Positions 1-8,933 of a DNA stretch of 64,000 nt are shown piece after piece (within the stretch, counting starts at the first letter, position 1; each line of letters begins with the position of its first letter). The DNA is from Macrococcoides epidermidis (lineage in GTDB: Bacteria; Bacillota; Bacilli; Staphylococcales; Staphylococcaceae), in NCBI RefSeq assembly GCF_042659445.1, contig NZ_JBHSSR010000013.1. The stretch is one strand, 5' to 3'. The notes under the pieces were generated by a model. It searched no databases. It saw nothing but the letters and a program-made list of their open reading frames with translations, and was not told the origin of the DNA. The translations under genes were made by a program, and so were the position numbers.

Positions 1-884
1 TTCAATACCGCTGCCATTTCAGCAATACCTTTAGCAATCTGATAACACATGCCATCAAAATAAAGCTTTGCTTCCTTATCTCCGTTTAAAGCTTTTTGTT
101 CAATCGTTTGAATATCAATTTCACCTAAATAAGACTTCATACCACCTTCTCCAGCTAGTATTGATTTCACTTGTGAAATATTTAACTTTTCTTCAATAAT
201 GAGCTTCGCAAAATTTATTAATGGTAGTTGCCCAGTTCGCTCGGGAGAATAAGGTCCTTCGCCATCAAATGCATTTACACAATCAATAACTCGCCCTGAC
301 TGATGTGCACCAATTGAAATACCGCCACCGATATGGGTAACAATCACATTGGCATTAAAATAATCCATACCCTCTTCAGATAACACCTTACGTGCCACAG
401 CCTTTTGATTCAATGCATGAAATACACTTCGGCGCTCAATTCCTTTAAATCCTGAAATGCGTGCAAGATCTTCAAATTCATCCACTACAACCGGATCTAC
501 TGTATATGCTTTCACACCGTAATCACGCGCAATATCATTAGCGATGATTGCTCCTAAATTTGAAGCATGCATACCATATGTACCAGAACGAAGATCATTT
601 ACCATCTCTTCATTCACCAAATACGTGCCTCCAATAATCGACTTCATCAGTCCACCACGGGCAACAACTGCTGCTAAATCTCCCGGATAAATATTATGAG
701 ACTCTAAGAAAGTACGTAAACGCTCTTCTCGCATCTCAATTTGATCCATTACTGTATCATACTTTCCAATCTCTTCAACCGTATATCTAAAAATACTTTC
801 GTCCACACAATTATCACTACAATATAGAGCAACCTTACTAGAAGTTGAACCTGGATTAATGACTAATATATATTTTCCGTCCAT
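1..884 (-). CDS. buk: Butyrate kinase, C-terminal end outside window
   Basis: Phosphorylates butyrate or branched-chain acids reversibly, making ATP from the acyl phosphate supplied by the neighbouring phosphotransacylase. Translation of the minus strand gives an acetate/butyrate kinase N-terminus with the phosphate-binding signature INPGSTSSK at about residues 9-17 and a glycine-rich HIGGG segment near residue 200. About 294 residues are visible of the roughly 355-365 usual for the family, so the 3' end lies left of the window. The start ATG shares its A with the ptb stop codon (TAATG), which implies translational coupling. In related Firmicutes lpd and bkd genes follow; that cannot be seen here. 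Confidence 0.93.
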   Translation of the reverse strand, partial: MDGKYILVINPGSTSSKVALYCSDNCVDESIFRYTVEEIGKYDTVMDQIEMREERLRTFLESHNIYPGDLAAVVARGGLMKSIIGGTYLVNEEMVNDLRSGTYGMHASNLGAIIANDIARDYGVKAYTVDPVVVDEFEDLARISGFKGIERRSVFHALNQKAVARKVLSEEGMDYFNANVIVTHIGGGISIGAHQSGRVIDCVNAFDGEGPYSPERTGQLPLINFAKLIIEEKLNISQVKSILAGEGGMKSYLGEIDIQTIEQKALNGDKEAKLYFDGMCYQIAKGIAEMAAVL

Positions 885-1717
885 TATATGTCCCTCACTT
901 GTCGTACTGCAAAGTCTAGAGCGTACAATTTACTTTCTGGAGAATCACTGCGTGAAGTAAGTACAATCGGTACTTTTGCCCCAACAATTGTACCTCCTAT
1001 TACAGCATTTCCTATTACTGAGAAAGCTTTATACAATACATTACCAACATCAATTGTAGGTACTACTAAGATATCTGCATCGCCTTGAATAACGCCGTCA
1101 TACCCTTTATGATCTGCAGCTTCCTTAGAAGTAGCTAAATCAAAAGAAATAGGACCAGCTACAAGCGCATTTTCACTACCTTTAAATAATGAAACGACCT
1201 CACTTGCTAATACTGAAGATGGCATCTTCGGATTAAATGTCTCTGCAGAACTAATCATAGCCACTTTAGGTTGCGAAATACCTATGCGATGCGCTACATC
1301 AATGGCATTATCAGCAATTTGCTTTAACTGTTCAGAAGTTGGTGTGATATTCATTGCAGCATCCGTTAATAATAACTGCCTGTTATTTCCCGGTAAATCA
1401 ACAAGCGCCACATGAGATAACACGGATTGACCGCGAAGATTATATTCTTTTTGAAGTACTTCTTTTAATACCGTACGCGTTTGAACCATCCCCTTCATAA
1501 GCACTTGGGCATCTCCAGTTGCCGCCATTTCTACAGCACGTTTAACAGAATCTCCCTCCGTTTCACATTGCTCATACATCCATACATCATTTGAATCAAT
1601 ATTCTCTTCTGTATCAAATACGAAAAAAGATACAACATCTTTATATAATTGTTTCGCTTTTGTTATCACTTCTAATATCTCTGGTCTTGAACCACCAGGA
1701 ATAACTACCTTAATCAT
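884..1717 (-). CDS. ptb: Phosphate butyryltransferase (phosphotransbutyrylase)
   Basis: Converts butyryl-CoA or branched acyl-CoA plus phosphate to acyl phosphate and CoA; butyrate kinase then makes ATP. The 277-residue length and the whole sequence fit the phosphate acetyl/butyryltransferase family, with a C-terminal glycine-rich region ending in VRQVRDI. It is the first gene of a leftward operon and overlaps buk by one base. In Firmicutes this pair usually belongs to the bkd pathway that turns Leu, Ile and Val skeletons into branched-chain acyl-CoA for membrane lipids, which suits a low-GC coccus. A TATAAT box lies about 20 bases upstream of the start. Confidence 0.92.
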   Translation of the reverse strand: MIKVVIPGGSRPEILEVITKAKQLYKDVVSFFVFDTEENIDSNDVWMYEQCETEGDSVKRAVEMAATGDAQVLMKGMVQTRTVLKEVLQKEYNLRGQSVLSHVALVDLPGNNRQLLLTDAAMNITPTSEQLKQIADNAIDVAHRIGISQPKVAMISSAETFNPKMPSSVLASEVVSLFKGSENALVAGPISFDLATSKEAADHKGYDGVIQGDADILVVPTIDVGNVLYKAFSVIGNAVIGGTIVGAKVPIVLTSRSDSPESKLYALDFAVRQVRDI

Positions 1718-1735
1718 CTATATTCCTTCTTTCTG

Positions 1736-1764
1736 ATTATAACCTAGTACTAAGACTAGATAAT
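1736..1764 (-). promoter_or_regulatory. Probable ptb promoter with internal dyad
   Basis: On the minus strand a perfect TATAAT lies at 1736-1741. The hexamer 17 bases upstream (ATTATC, 1759-1764) is a poor -35 match. Between them sits an inverted repeat, CTAGT and ACTAG separated by six bases, which could be an operator for a regulator that is not identified. Confidence 0.4.
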
Positions 1765-2045
1765 ATTTTTGTTCGATAGTATTTTCTCACATTCGAAAAT
1801 AGATGTAAAGGAATCATATATAGACACTACAAGTAAAGAATTCAATATAAATTTTACAAGTATTCAATCCATTTCTTCAAAAATACTAAATTTATATAAT
1901 AAAAATATAATTGTAGGTAATTATTTAGTTGATAATCAAAAAACTCATACACAAAATTTCCATATTTCTGACCTATTATATTCACAATCTTGTGATTTTT
2001 ATTTATGTCTTTTATGCTAATATTTATTTTAACTTGTGAAAATAT
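1765..2045. other. AT-rich intergenic stretch without a recognisable gene
   Basis: This lies between the divergent ptb and PepSY membrane genes. Short open frames occur on both strands but have no ribosome binding site and low-complexity translations rich in Asn, Ile and Lys. It presumably carries both promoters. I see no convincing Fur or other operator in it. Confidence 0.5.
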
Positions 2046-2057
2046 GGAGGAAAGTTT

Positions 2058-3359
2058 GTGAAAAAGTATTTTAATAATGTGTTTTGGAGATGGCATTTTT
2101 ATGCAGCAATTTTCATTACACCCCTAATCATTACATTAAGTATTTCAGGCATCATGTATTTATTCTATCCAGAAGTAGAAAACAAATTAAATCACGATTT
2201 ATTATTTGAACAAACGAATCAACCAGAACAATCGCTTAATGATGGTATTGATGACATACTCAACAGTCATCCTGGGTATCATGTTATGAAGATAAGTTTC
2301 CTAAAAGGCGATTACAACACACGTGTATCTATAATGGGACCAGATGATACTTCTAAAGTTGTCTATCTAGATCATCATAATCAAGTGAAAGGTGAAATAG
2401 AACCTTCTAAATTATTTTCAAATTTCTCTCGTGAAATGCACTCAAATCTATTAACTGGTAATACCTTTATTAATTATTTAGTGGAGCTTGCAAGTTGCTG
2501 GGCAATATTCTTAATCATTACAGGATTATTCATGACTTTCTTCCGTAAATATATTACAAACAGCACCTCTAAAATCAAACGTAAAAATCAAGCGAAGTTC
2601 CATGCAATACTCGGTACAGTTTTAAGTATTCCTTTATTACTAATTGTGTTAACTGGATTACCCTGGTCAGGATTTATAGGTGCAAAAATTTATGACTTTG
2701 CAGTAAATCATTCACTTGTCGGTTACCCTGAATCCGTAAAGACGCCACCTGTATCTAATAATGAGATTGCATGGGCAACACGTGGTGAACATACAAATTC
2801 TAAATCTCACGACGGCAATAGACTACCGATTACCCATATCAATGCAATTGCGCAAGAGGAAGGATTTAAGAAGCCTTATAGTATCACTGTACCGATGGAT
2901 GATAAGGGGACCTATGTATTATCTAAAGCTGCTGGAACAGGTGTGACTGGTCTAGATGCAAATCCACTAGACGAACGCACTATTCATCTTGATCAATATT
3001 CAGGAATGAAACTTGCAATTTACGACTTTAATGACTATGGTATACTTGCAAAATTTATTGCAGTCGGTATCCCACTTCATGAAGGGAATTTATTTGGGCT
3101 AGCAAATAAAGTCATTAACCTATTATTCTTAGCTGGATTATTAGTGCTGACTTTCTTCGGAATTAAAATTTACTTTATGCGTAAACAGAAAGGTAAACTA
3201 TCAACACCTAAGTCACAGCCTTATATGAAATATACTTGGTTTTTCGCAATATTACTTATTCTAATGGGAATTTTAATGCCTCTATTTGGCATCTCACTCA
3301 TAATCATTGCATTTATCGAGCTCATTTTACTGATGAGCAAGAAGAAATACGCGATATAA
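2058..3359 (+). CDS. PepSY-associated transmembrane protein
   Basis: A 433-residue integral membrane protein of the PepSY_TM family, often linked to iron or other metal reduction and uptake; the exact activity is unknown. The N-terminus (WRWHFYAAIFITPLIITLS, from about residue 11) is the typical first helix of the family, with further hydrophobic segments near residues 140-160, 185-205, 340-360 and two at the C-terminus. The extracellular part between helices 3 and 4 would carry the PepSY-like fold. The start is GTG at 2058, seven bases after GGAGG. It stands alone and ends at its own hairpin terminator. Confidence 0.82.
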   Translation: MKKYFNNVFWRWHFYAAIFITPLIITLSISGIMYLFYPEVENKLNHDLLFEQTNQPEQSLNDGIDDILNSHPGYHVMKISFLKGDYNTRVSIMGPDDTSKVVYLDHHNQVKGEIEPSKLFSNFSREMHSNLLTGNTFINYLVELASCWAIFLIITGLFMTFFRKYITNSTSKIKRKNQAKFHAILGTVLSIPLLLIVLTGLPWSGFIGAKIYDFAVNHSLVGYPESVKTPPVSNNEIAWATRGEHTNSKSHDGNRLPITHINAIAQEEGFKKPYSITVPMDDKGTYVLSKAAGTGVTGLDANPLDERTIHLDQYSGMKLAIYDFNDYGILAKFIAVGIPLHEGNLFGLANKVINLLFLAGLLVLTFFGIKIYFMRKQKGKLSTPKSQPYMKYTWFFAILLILMGILMPLFGISLIIIAFIELILLMSKKKYAI

Positions 3360-3373
3360 TATAGAACTAATTG

Positions 3374-3404
3374 AGTAGCTGGATAATTCCAGTTACTTTT
3401 TTTA
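3374..3404 (+). terminator. Intrinsic terminator after PepSY membrane gene
   Basis: A nine-base-pair stem (AGTAGCTGG with CCAGTTACT, one G-U pair) and a six-base loop are followed by a run of T. Confidence 0.75.
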
Positions 3405-3482
3405 ATTTTCAAACAATTGTGATTGTGTGACATCATTTATTCATGTAAGATAAGTCATAATATATTGTACGGAGCTGATTGT

Positions 3483-4187
3483 ATGAATCAAAACAGACAT
3501 AAACTCGCATTAAAGGTTGCATTTCCACCCACTATTCCAATCTTAACTGGGTTTATCTTTCTCGGAATGACTTTTGGTATATATATGCATTCTTTAGGAC
3601 ATCCGATATGGATGGCTGTTCTTATGAGTGCTTGTATTTTTGCTGGTTCTATGGAATTTGTAGCAGCAACGATGCTGCTTGGTATCTTTAATCCATTTAG
3701 CGCTTTTATTCTCGCGCTGATGATTAACGCACGACATCTGTTTTATGGGATTGCAATGCTCGAACGATTTAAAGGTACCGGGAGAAAGAAATGGTATTTA
3801 ATATTTGGCATGTGTGATGAAACATTCGTTATTAATCAAACAATGTCCATTCCTAAAAATGTCGACAAAGGATTAGTTATGACGTATGTTACGTTATTCA
3901 ATCATTTATACTGGGTAACTGGTTCTTTTCTAGGAAGTATTATTGGGGGCTTTATTACAGTTGACTTGGAAGGTTTGGAATTTGTAATGGCAGCACTCTT
4001 TTTAGTTATTTTTCTTGAACAATGGTTCAAAGGTGGAAGACGCTTTTCAACGCTCGGTATAATCATTTCTATTGTCTGTCTATTAATATTTGGTAAGTCT
4101 TACTTTGTTCTTCCTACCATGTTTATTATGCTCATCATTTTCATTGTCTTTAAACGTCCTTTGACAAGAGTTGGTGAGCGCATATGA
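3483..4187 (+). CDS. azlC: AzlC-type branched-chain amino acid exporter subunit
   Basis: Large subunit of the two-component AzlCD exporter, which releases branched-chain amino acids and analogues such as azaleucine. The 234-residue sequence is highly hydrophobic and has family features including AFPPTIPILTGFIFLGMTFG at the N-terminus and NARHLFYGIAML near the middle. I chose the ATG at 3483 because an upstream in-frame ATG at 3423 has no ribosome binding site, while GGAG precedes 3483; this gives the usual family length. Its last four bases overlap the azlD start (ATGA). Confidence 0.9.
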   Translation: MNQNRHKLALKVAFPPTIPILTGFIFLGMTFGIYMHSLGHPIWMAVLMSACIFAGSMEFVAATMLLGIFNPFSAFILALMINARHLFYGIAMLERFKGTGRKKWYLIFGMCDETFVINQTMSIPKNVDKGLVMTYVTLFNHLYWVTGSFLGSIIGGFITVDLEGLEFVMAALFLVIFLEQWFKGGRRFSTLGIIISIVCLLIFGKSYFVLPTMFIMLIIFIVFKRPLTRVGERI

Positions 4188-4507
4188 CGATAGCAGAACA
4201 GCTAATTATTATCTTTTCGGTTACTATCGCTACAATGTTAACCCGCTTCTTACCTTTCATCGTATTTAAAGGAGATAAACCATTACCTGAGCTTATTGAA
4301 TATTTAGGTCGTGTATTACCTCCCGCTGTATTTGGATTACTTGTTGTATATGCATTAAAGGATATTAAATGGAGTTTACCTTCTGCCAATATTCCTGCAA
4401 TACTTGCAATTACTTTGATTATCGTATTACATTCATGGAAACGTAATATGCTTTTATCTATCGCTGTAGGAACGCTATACTATATGTTACTTATTCGATT
4501 AGTCTAA
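4184..4507 (+). CDS. azlD: AzlD-type exporter small subunit
   Basis: Small, four-helix partner of AzlC (107 residues). The sequence has the family pattern TRFLPFIVF near residues 20-28 and a PPAVFGLLVVYALKDI segment. Translational coupling with azlC by a four-base ATGA overlap supports a stoichiometric complex in the cytoplasmic membrane. Confidence 0.9.
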   Translation: MTIAEQLIIIFSVTIATMLTRFLPFIVFKGDKPLPELIEYLGRVLPPAVFGLLVVYALKDIKWSLPSANIPAILAITLIIVLHSWKRNMLLSIAVGTLYYMLLIRLV

Positions 4508-4510
4508 ACA

Positions 4511-4547
4511 GAAAAAGCTACAATTCTTATCGAATTGTAGCTTTTTC
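4511..4547. terminator. Bidirectional terminator between azlD and the PepSY lipoprotein gene
   Basis: A perfect 16-base-pair stem (4511-4526 with 4532-4547), starting with A and ending with T runs, and a five-base loop. It sits between convergent genes and can serve both strands. Confidence 0.9.
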
Positions 4548-4565
4548 TATATTATGATTAAGCAT

Positions 4566-5075
4566 CTATTTGATGATTTTTTTAGTTTTAGCATCAATTT
4601 CAAATTCTTTTGATTTTCCATCTTTAGCGAGTTCAACGTCATATTTTACTACGCCATCATCTTCATCTAAACTCCATTCTTTCACATCTCCGTTATATTC
4701 TTTCTTAGCAACTTCAATGATGTCTTCAACTGGCGTTACATCTTTATAATTGATTGTCGTTTCTTTGTCATTTTCTTTTTCTGATTCTTTTTTAAGTACT
4801 TTATTACTTACAGCATCAACTGTCACTTCATGAGATTCATTTCCATCTCTTAAATTAACATCATATGCCCACTTTTTCTCTTTATCATCATAGTCAAAAG
4901 AGATACTTTCAAGATCACCTTTAACTTCTTTTTGTGCGGTTTCAATCGCCTGAGTCGCATCCGTCTTTACTTCGCTATAATCAACTGATTTATCATCTTC
5001 ATTGCCACAGGCCCCTAATAGTAATGATGCACCTAGAACAAGTGCTGAAGATTGTTTTATATATTTATTCATCAT
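4566..5075 (-). CDS. Lipoprotein with two PepSY domains
   Basis: A 169-residue membrane-anchored extracellular protein. The signal peptide ends in a lipobox LLLGAC with the lipidated Cys at residue 23. Two PepSY repeats follow: one beginning DATQAIETAQKEVKG, one beginning VEDIIEVAKKEYNGD, each ending in a short beta segment before the next. PepSY domains are thought to bind or inhibit extracytoplasmic peptidases, or to sense cell-surface conditions; the role here is not known. The start at 5075 follows AGGAG by seven bases; a longer frame to 5162 lacks such a site. The ATG at 5072 is also possible. Confidence 0.85.
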   Translation of the reverse strand: MMNKYIKQSSALVLGASLLLGACGNEDDKSVDYSEVKTDATQAIETAQKEVKGDLESISFDYDDKEKKWAYDVNLRDGNESHEVTVDAVSNKVLKKESEKENDKETTINYKDVTPVEDIIEVAKKEYNGDVKEWSLDEDDGVVKYDVELAKDGKSKEFEIDAKTKKIIK

Positions 5076-5191
5076 ATTCAGCTCCTTTTTTGAGTTATTA
5101 AATTTATACCCAAAATTTAATATATACAAACAAATATTATCAATATGTATAGCAATCACCATATAATCTAAATATTAAGCGAGAATGAGTT

Positions 5192-5554
5192 TTATAAAAC
5201 TTTTATCAATTTCATCAATACGAATTGCAATGGTAATCTCCCATATAAAGCGCTCTTCGGTAGTCGTTTATCACCTAATGGAATTCCTTTTCTTGCCATA
5301 TAAATATTCGCCGGAAATACGCCTAATAAAAATATATTGATTAACTTCTTAGCACTTTCACTTGGTTTTTTGATAATCAAGTAAACACCCATTATCATCT
5401 CAATTACCCCGGAAATATAGACAACTTCCTTTTTAAAGGGTATATAACCTGGAACAATCTTCGTAAAATTCGGCTCTCTTAGGAAATGAAGTACTCCTGC
5501 CGTAAAAAATCCTAATCCTAGTATCGTTTTCAGTAATAATTTTATTAATTTCAT
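5192..5554 (-). CDS. DoxX-like membrane protein
   Basis: A 120-residue protein with about four hydrophobic segments, matching the DoxX/MauE-like family in length and pattern (FFTAGVLHFLREPNFTKIVPGYIPF at residues 16-40, read in parts). These proteins associate with redox or thiol-stress pathways, but no activity can be assigned. It is the last gene of a leftward group and starts four bases after the cupin gene ends. Confidence 0.78.
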   Translation of the reverse strand: MKLIKLLLKTILGLGFFTAGVLHFLREPNFTKIVPGYIPFKKEVVYISGVIEMIMGVYLIIKKPSESAKKLINIFLLGVFPANIYMARKGIPLGDKRLPKSALYGRLPLQFVLMKLIKVL

Positions 5555-5558
5555 TTTA

Positions 5559-6047
5559 TTATTGCTCCTCTATTGTTGTTAGTGCGTATTTCTCAATGAC
5601 ATCTTCCAAATGCGGATACACTTGCTTTAATTCATCTTTCGTAAATAATTCAAATCCCTCAAATGTAAATCCAGGTGATACCATACATCCAACGAAACTC
5701 CATGCATTATCCTCTTCAACGCTTGATGCAAAGATGGTATGTTTCGGTACTAAAAATTGTGGTACTTCTCCATTCATTACGTCTAATCCTAATTTAACTG
5801 CTTCATACTTACCATCGGGATAAATCATATGAACGGTAAGTGAATCCCCTCCATGGTAATACCATAATTCATCTGAATCTATCCGATGAAAATGTGAGAT
5901 ATTTCCTGTTTCTAAAAGAAAATAGATGCTTGTATATAGTGCTCTACCATCAGCAGTTACTTCATTTGAGCGATATGTTTCATAATAATAGCCACCTTCA
6001 GGATGTGGCTGCATACGTAATTTTTTAATCAATTGATCTTTATTCAT
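5559..6047 (-). CDS. Cupin protein, DUF985 family
   Basis: A 162-residue single-domain cupin. Recognisable family elements are MQPHPEGGYYYETYRS at residues 12-27, ISHFHRIDSDELWYYHGG near 54-71 with the metal-ligand type His/His/Glu pattern, and MVSPGFTFEGFELF near the C-terminus. Members such as yeast YML079w have an open substrate pocket but no proven reaction. It overlaps the upstream glycosylase gene by eight bases, so the two are probably co-translated. Confidence 0.85.
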   Translation of the reverse strand: MNKDQLIKKLRMQPHPEGGYYYETYRSNEVTADGRALYTSIYFLLETGNISHFHRIDSDELWYYHGGDSLTVHMIYPDGKYEAVKLGLDVMNGEVPQFLVPKHTIFASSVEEDNAWSFVGCMVSPGFTFEGFELFTKDELKQVYPHLEDVIEKYALTTIEEQ

Positions 6048-6534
6048 TTTCTTTCTCCATAATTTTATTAATTTTAAAACTACACCTTGGTGCTATTTTA
6101 TCATTTAACCACTTTTCATATAGTAAATTCTGATAAGCTATATAAGCATTCTCTCCATAAATCTTATCTGGACCATATACATATAATGGTGGTAGGGCTG
6201 CTGTATTAAATAAATGCTTATGTTCGGAAATAATAGTAGCCAGAATGTCGATATCTTTCTTAAACGTTTCTGAACGTTTACAGCCTCTTCGTGTATGTTC
6301 ATCATCCATCACTTTTAGCATAGCAAAGCAATCTAACATATATGGATGACCTTCATTATACACATGTTTAACAATAGGATGGTGTAAGTATCTAATGTTC
6401 CCATCAATAATATTTAATGCCGATAAACACACACGAATAATCTGATAAAGTTCTAACACTTGTTTAGACAATCTTCTATTATCTAAATAACGTGCAGATA
6501 TTTCATGATTCTCGCTAACTCTAAAAATTTGCAT
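6040..6534 (-). CDS. Pyrimidine dimer DNA glycosylase family protein
   Basis: A 164-residue protein whose N-terminus, MQIFRVSENHEISARYLDNR, with NRRLSKQVLE close behind, matches the Pyr_excise (T4 endonuclease V-like) family. Such enzymes excise cyclobutane pyrimidine dimers and cut the abasic site; the N-terminal region carries the catalytic amine in the T4 enzyme. Whether this distant member acts on UV lesions is inference. It overlaps the preceding membrane-protein gene by 14 bases and the following cupin gene by eight. Confidence 0.75.
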   Translation of the reverse strand: MQIFRVSENHEISARYLDNRRLSKQVLELYQIIRVCLSALNIIDGNIRYLHHPIVKHVYNEGHPYMLDCFAMLKVMDDEHTRRGCKRSETFKKDIDILATIISEHKHLFNTAALPPLYVYGPDKIYGENAYIAYQNLLYEKWLNDKIAPRCSFKINKIMEKENE

Positions 6535-6934
6535 GGTGATCTTCGTCCTTCATAAATTGATATACGATATATAAATAGATAACATGACCTACCATCCAAA
6601 CTAAAAACATCGGTAAAGAAGATGAATATTGTTGATATACTGCAATATTTATTAATAATAAATACAGCAAAATAAAAACAAGTAGAGTTATTAGTAGCGC
6701 TATTTTGAATAATGTTTCTTTTCGATATAATTGTTCTAGCGTACTGAAGAGGATGATGCTAACGAAAAAGTGTGGTAATAACTCTTTCCATAAAACCATT
6801 TCTTTTTGATGTGTCAAAAAATCAATATTTAATAATAGTCGGACAGTGTTTGTACCAAAACAATAATCGCCTATTAACAACAATATATATAATGAAAGTC
6901 CGGATAACATTCCCAGTATAATTTTTCTAAGCAC
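6521..6934 (-). CDS. Small membrane protein of unknown function
   Basis: A 137-residue protein that I do not recognise. It has about four hydrophobic segments (near residues 5-25, 50-65, 77-99 and 107-127) and a charged C-terminus. It is the first gene of the leftward group membrane protein, glycosylase, cupin, DoxX, and overlaps the glycosylase start. Confidence 0.65.
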   Translation of the reverse strand: MLRKIILGMLSGLSLYILLLIGDYCFGTNTVRLLLNIDFLTHQKEMVLWKELLPHFFVSIILFSTLEQLYRKETLFKIALLITLLVFILLYLLLINIAVYQQYSSSLPMFLVWMVGHVIYLYIVYQFMKDEDHHANF

Positions 6935-6968
6935 GTGTCATTTTCTCCTCGATGCTTATTATTTAGTA

Positions 6969-7006
6969 AAAGAAGCAATCAACATCTTAAGTGATTGTCT
7001 CTTTCA
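6969..7006 (-). terminator. Probable cidC terminator
   Basis: An imperfect stem (arms around CAATCA and TGATTG, extended by AAAGA and TCTTT) lies just downstream of the pyruvate oxidase gene on the minus strand. Confidence 0.55.
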
Positions 7007-7019
7007 TTATTATATTGTA

Positions 7020-8762
7020 TCAAAAGAATCTTCTCATAATTGTTTTTAACGGTGGCATCTTTTCAAATTTATTTTCCTCTAATAATGAACGTAACTCAAA
7101 TTTAGCATATCCTAACGCTTCATCCCATACAATTTGTCCAGGAAGTGGTGCTGCATCTGGGTCTACATACGCATTAATAATTACTGGTTTGTTCACATCT
7201 TTTGCATGTCTAAAGGCACCTGCAAGTTCTTCTGGTTTTGTAACAGTAATACCTACTCCACCACAACTTTCTGCAAATTTAGCAAAGTCAATATCTCCAA
7301 AATCAATCGCGTACTCTAATTCACCCGCTGCTTGTTGTTCATATTTAATAAATGATAACTGTTTATTATTTAATACAACAATAATCATCGGTAAGTTATG
7401 GTATACAGCTGTAGCAAAGTCCTGCATTACCATTGCCATAGCTCCGTCACCTGTAATTGCAATTGCCTGACGATCTGGATACGCTATCTTACTTGCGATT
7501 GCTCCAGGTAAAGCACAGCCCATCGTACCTAACCATGGTGAAGTTAAGAAGCGATTATTATGATCAAGTCTTAAATATCTTGTTCCCCATACGGTTGATG
7601 TTCCTACATCAATCGAGAATACTGCATCTTCATCTGCGATCTTATCAATTTCTGCCATGATACGCTCTGGGCGTAAAGGAAAACTGTTATTTGCTCTATC
7701 TTCATCAAGCCATTTATTCCATTCCGCCATATTTTCTTTACATGCTTCTAAGAATGGTCTTTCTTTTATTGCTGGTAATTTTTCAATTAATAATTGCAAT
7801 ATCTCTTTTGAATCACCCACCAATGGTACTGTCACTTTATGGCGAGTGCCAATCTTTTCCGGGTTATTATCAATTTGAATACATGGTACATCTTCATCCG
7901 GTAGATAATCTACATATGGAAAGTTTGTACCAATCATAATCAATAAGTCCGCTTCTTTAGTTGCTTCAAATGCAGGTTTCGTACCAATTTTCCCTAAGTT
8001 CCCTAACATATTTGGATGGGTATCAGGAATTAATCCTTTTGCAGGTAAAGTCACAATAGAAGGTAATTGTGCATGTTCAATAAACTGCACAAGTAATTCT
8101 TTAGCATGCTTCGTTCCTGTTCCGGCAAGCACTACTGGATGCTTACTTTGTTCAATCAGTTTTATTGCTTCTGAAATGTTTGCCTTATCAATCTCAGACG
8201 TTTGTACTGGCATTTTAATTGGTGCTTCTGCTGTATGATCTTCTATTTTTGTGCTTAATAGATTACCGGGAATCGAAAGCACTGCGACACCTTTTTTATC
8301 GTAAGCTGTTTGTATCGCTTCATTGACAACTTCAAATACATTTTCCGCCTGATCGAGTTGTTTATTATACACAGCAACATCAGCAAACATTGCTGTTAAA
8401 TCTAACTCCTGGAAGTACTTTGTACCTAATAAATCTGTGTTAGCTTGACCAACGAGGACAAGCTGTGGAATATTATCCATCTTAGCGTCGTACATACCAT
8501 TTAACAAATGAATTGCGCCAGGTCCACCAATTGCAACAGATACCGCAATTTTACCTGTTAATTTCGTATAGCTTGCTGCTGCAAGAGAAGCCACTTCTTC
8601 ATGGCGTACATTATAAAATTTAATCTCATCTTCAGCACCTTTCAATGCATCAATCACTGTATCTATCGTATCACCTGGAATACCATATACATGGTCAATC
8701 TCCCAATGTTTAAGTGCTTTAACAAGTGCATGGTTCGCTTTTAGTTTTGACAAGTCGTTCAC
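7020..8762 (-). CDS. cidC: Pyruvate oxidase, CidC type
   Basis: Thiamine-diphosphate and FAD enzyme that decarboxylates pyruvate to acetate, active at the membrane during overflow metabolism and linked to staphylococcal cell death. The 580-residue product aligns along its length with Staphylococcus aureus CidC as I remember it: YGIPGDTID near the N-terminus, the catalytic Glu in RHEEVASLAAA, and the cofactor motif GDGAMAMVMQDFATAV near residue 440. I prefer the GTG at 8762, eight bases after GGAG, to the ATG at 8780, which lacks a ribosome binding site. Unlike in S. aureus it is not next to cidAB, which lies about 26 kb away. Confidence 0.88.
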   Translation of the reverse strand: MNDLSKLKANHALVKALKHWEIDHVYGIPGDTIDTVIDALKGAEDEIKFYNVRHEEVASLAAASYTKLTGKIAVSVAIGGPGAIHLLNGMYDAKMDNIPQLVLVGQANTDLLGTKYFQELDLTAMFADVAVYNKQLDQAENVFEVVNEAIQTAYDKKGVAVLSIPGNLLSTKIEDHTAEAPIKMPVQTSEIDKANISEAIKLIEQSKHPVVLAGTGTKHAKELLVQFIEHAQLPSIVTLPAKGLIPDTHPNMLGNLGKIGTKPAFEATKEADLLIMIGTNFPYVDYLPDEDVPCIQIDNNPEKIGTRHKVTVPLVGDSKEILQLLIEKLPAIKERPFLEACKENMAEWNKWLDEDRANNSFPLRPERIMAEIDKIADEDAVFSIDVGTSTVWGTRYLRLDHNNRFLTSPWLGTMGCALPGAIASKIAYPDRQAIAITGDGAMAMVMQDFATAVYHNLPMIIVVLNNKQLSFIKYEQQAAGELEYAIDFGDIDFAKFAESCGGVGITVTKPEELAGAFRHAKDVNKPVIINAYVDPDAAPLPGQIVWDEALGYAKFELRSLLEENKFEKMPPLKTIMRRFF

Positions 8763-8933
8763 ATTCCTTTCTCCACTCATATTTATACATATTATTTACA
8801 TTACCCCTTGCAAACAATAGTAATCAAATTACTCATCTTATAGGTATAATCCCTATTTCCATTATGTGCAAACGATATATCATTTTTGTTAAGATATACA
8901 TATACGCATCATATAAAATGAGGAGGAAATACA

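Noticed and set aside
1915..1940. Possible Fur box upstream of the PepSY membrane gene
   Set aside because: Only one half (TGATAAT) is present; no symmetric partner at the right spacing.
1769..2020. 83-codon plus-strand ORF upstream of the PepSY membrane gene
   Set aside because: No ribosome binding site, low-complexity AT-rich translation, and a competing frame on the other strand.
8861..8885. Possible CcpA (cre) site between cidC and the dehydrogenase gene
   Set aside because: TGCAAACG fits the left half, but the right half is out of register by two bases.
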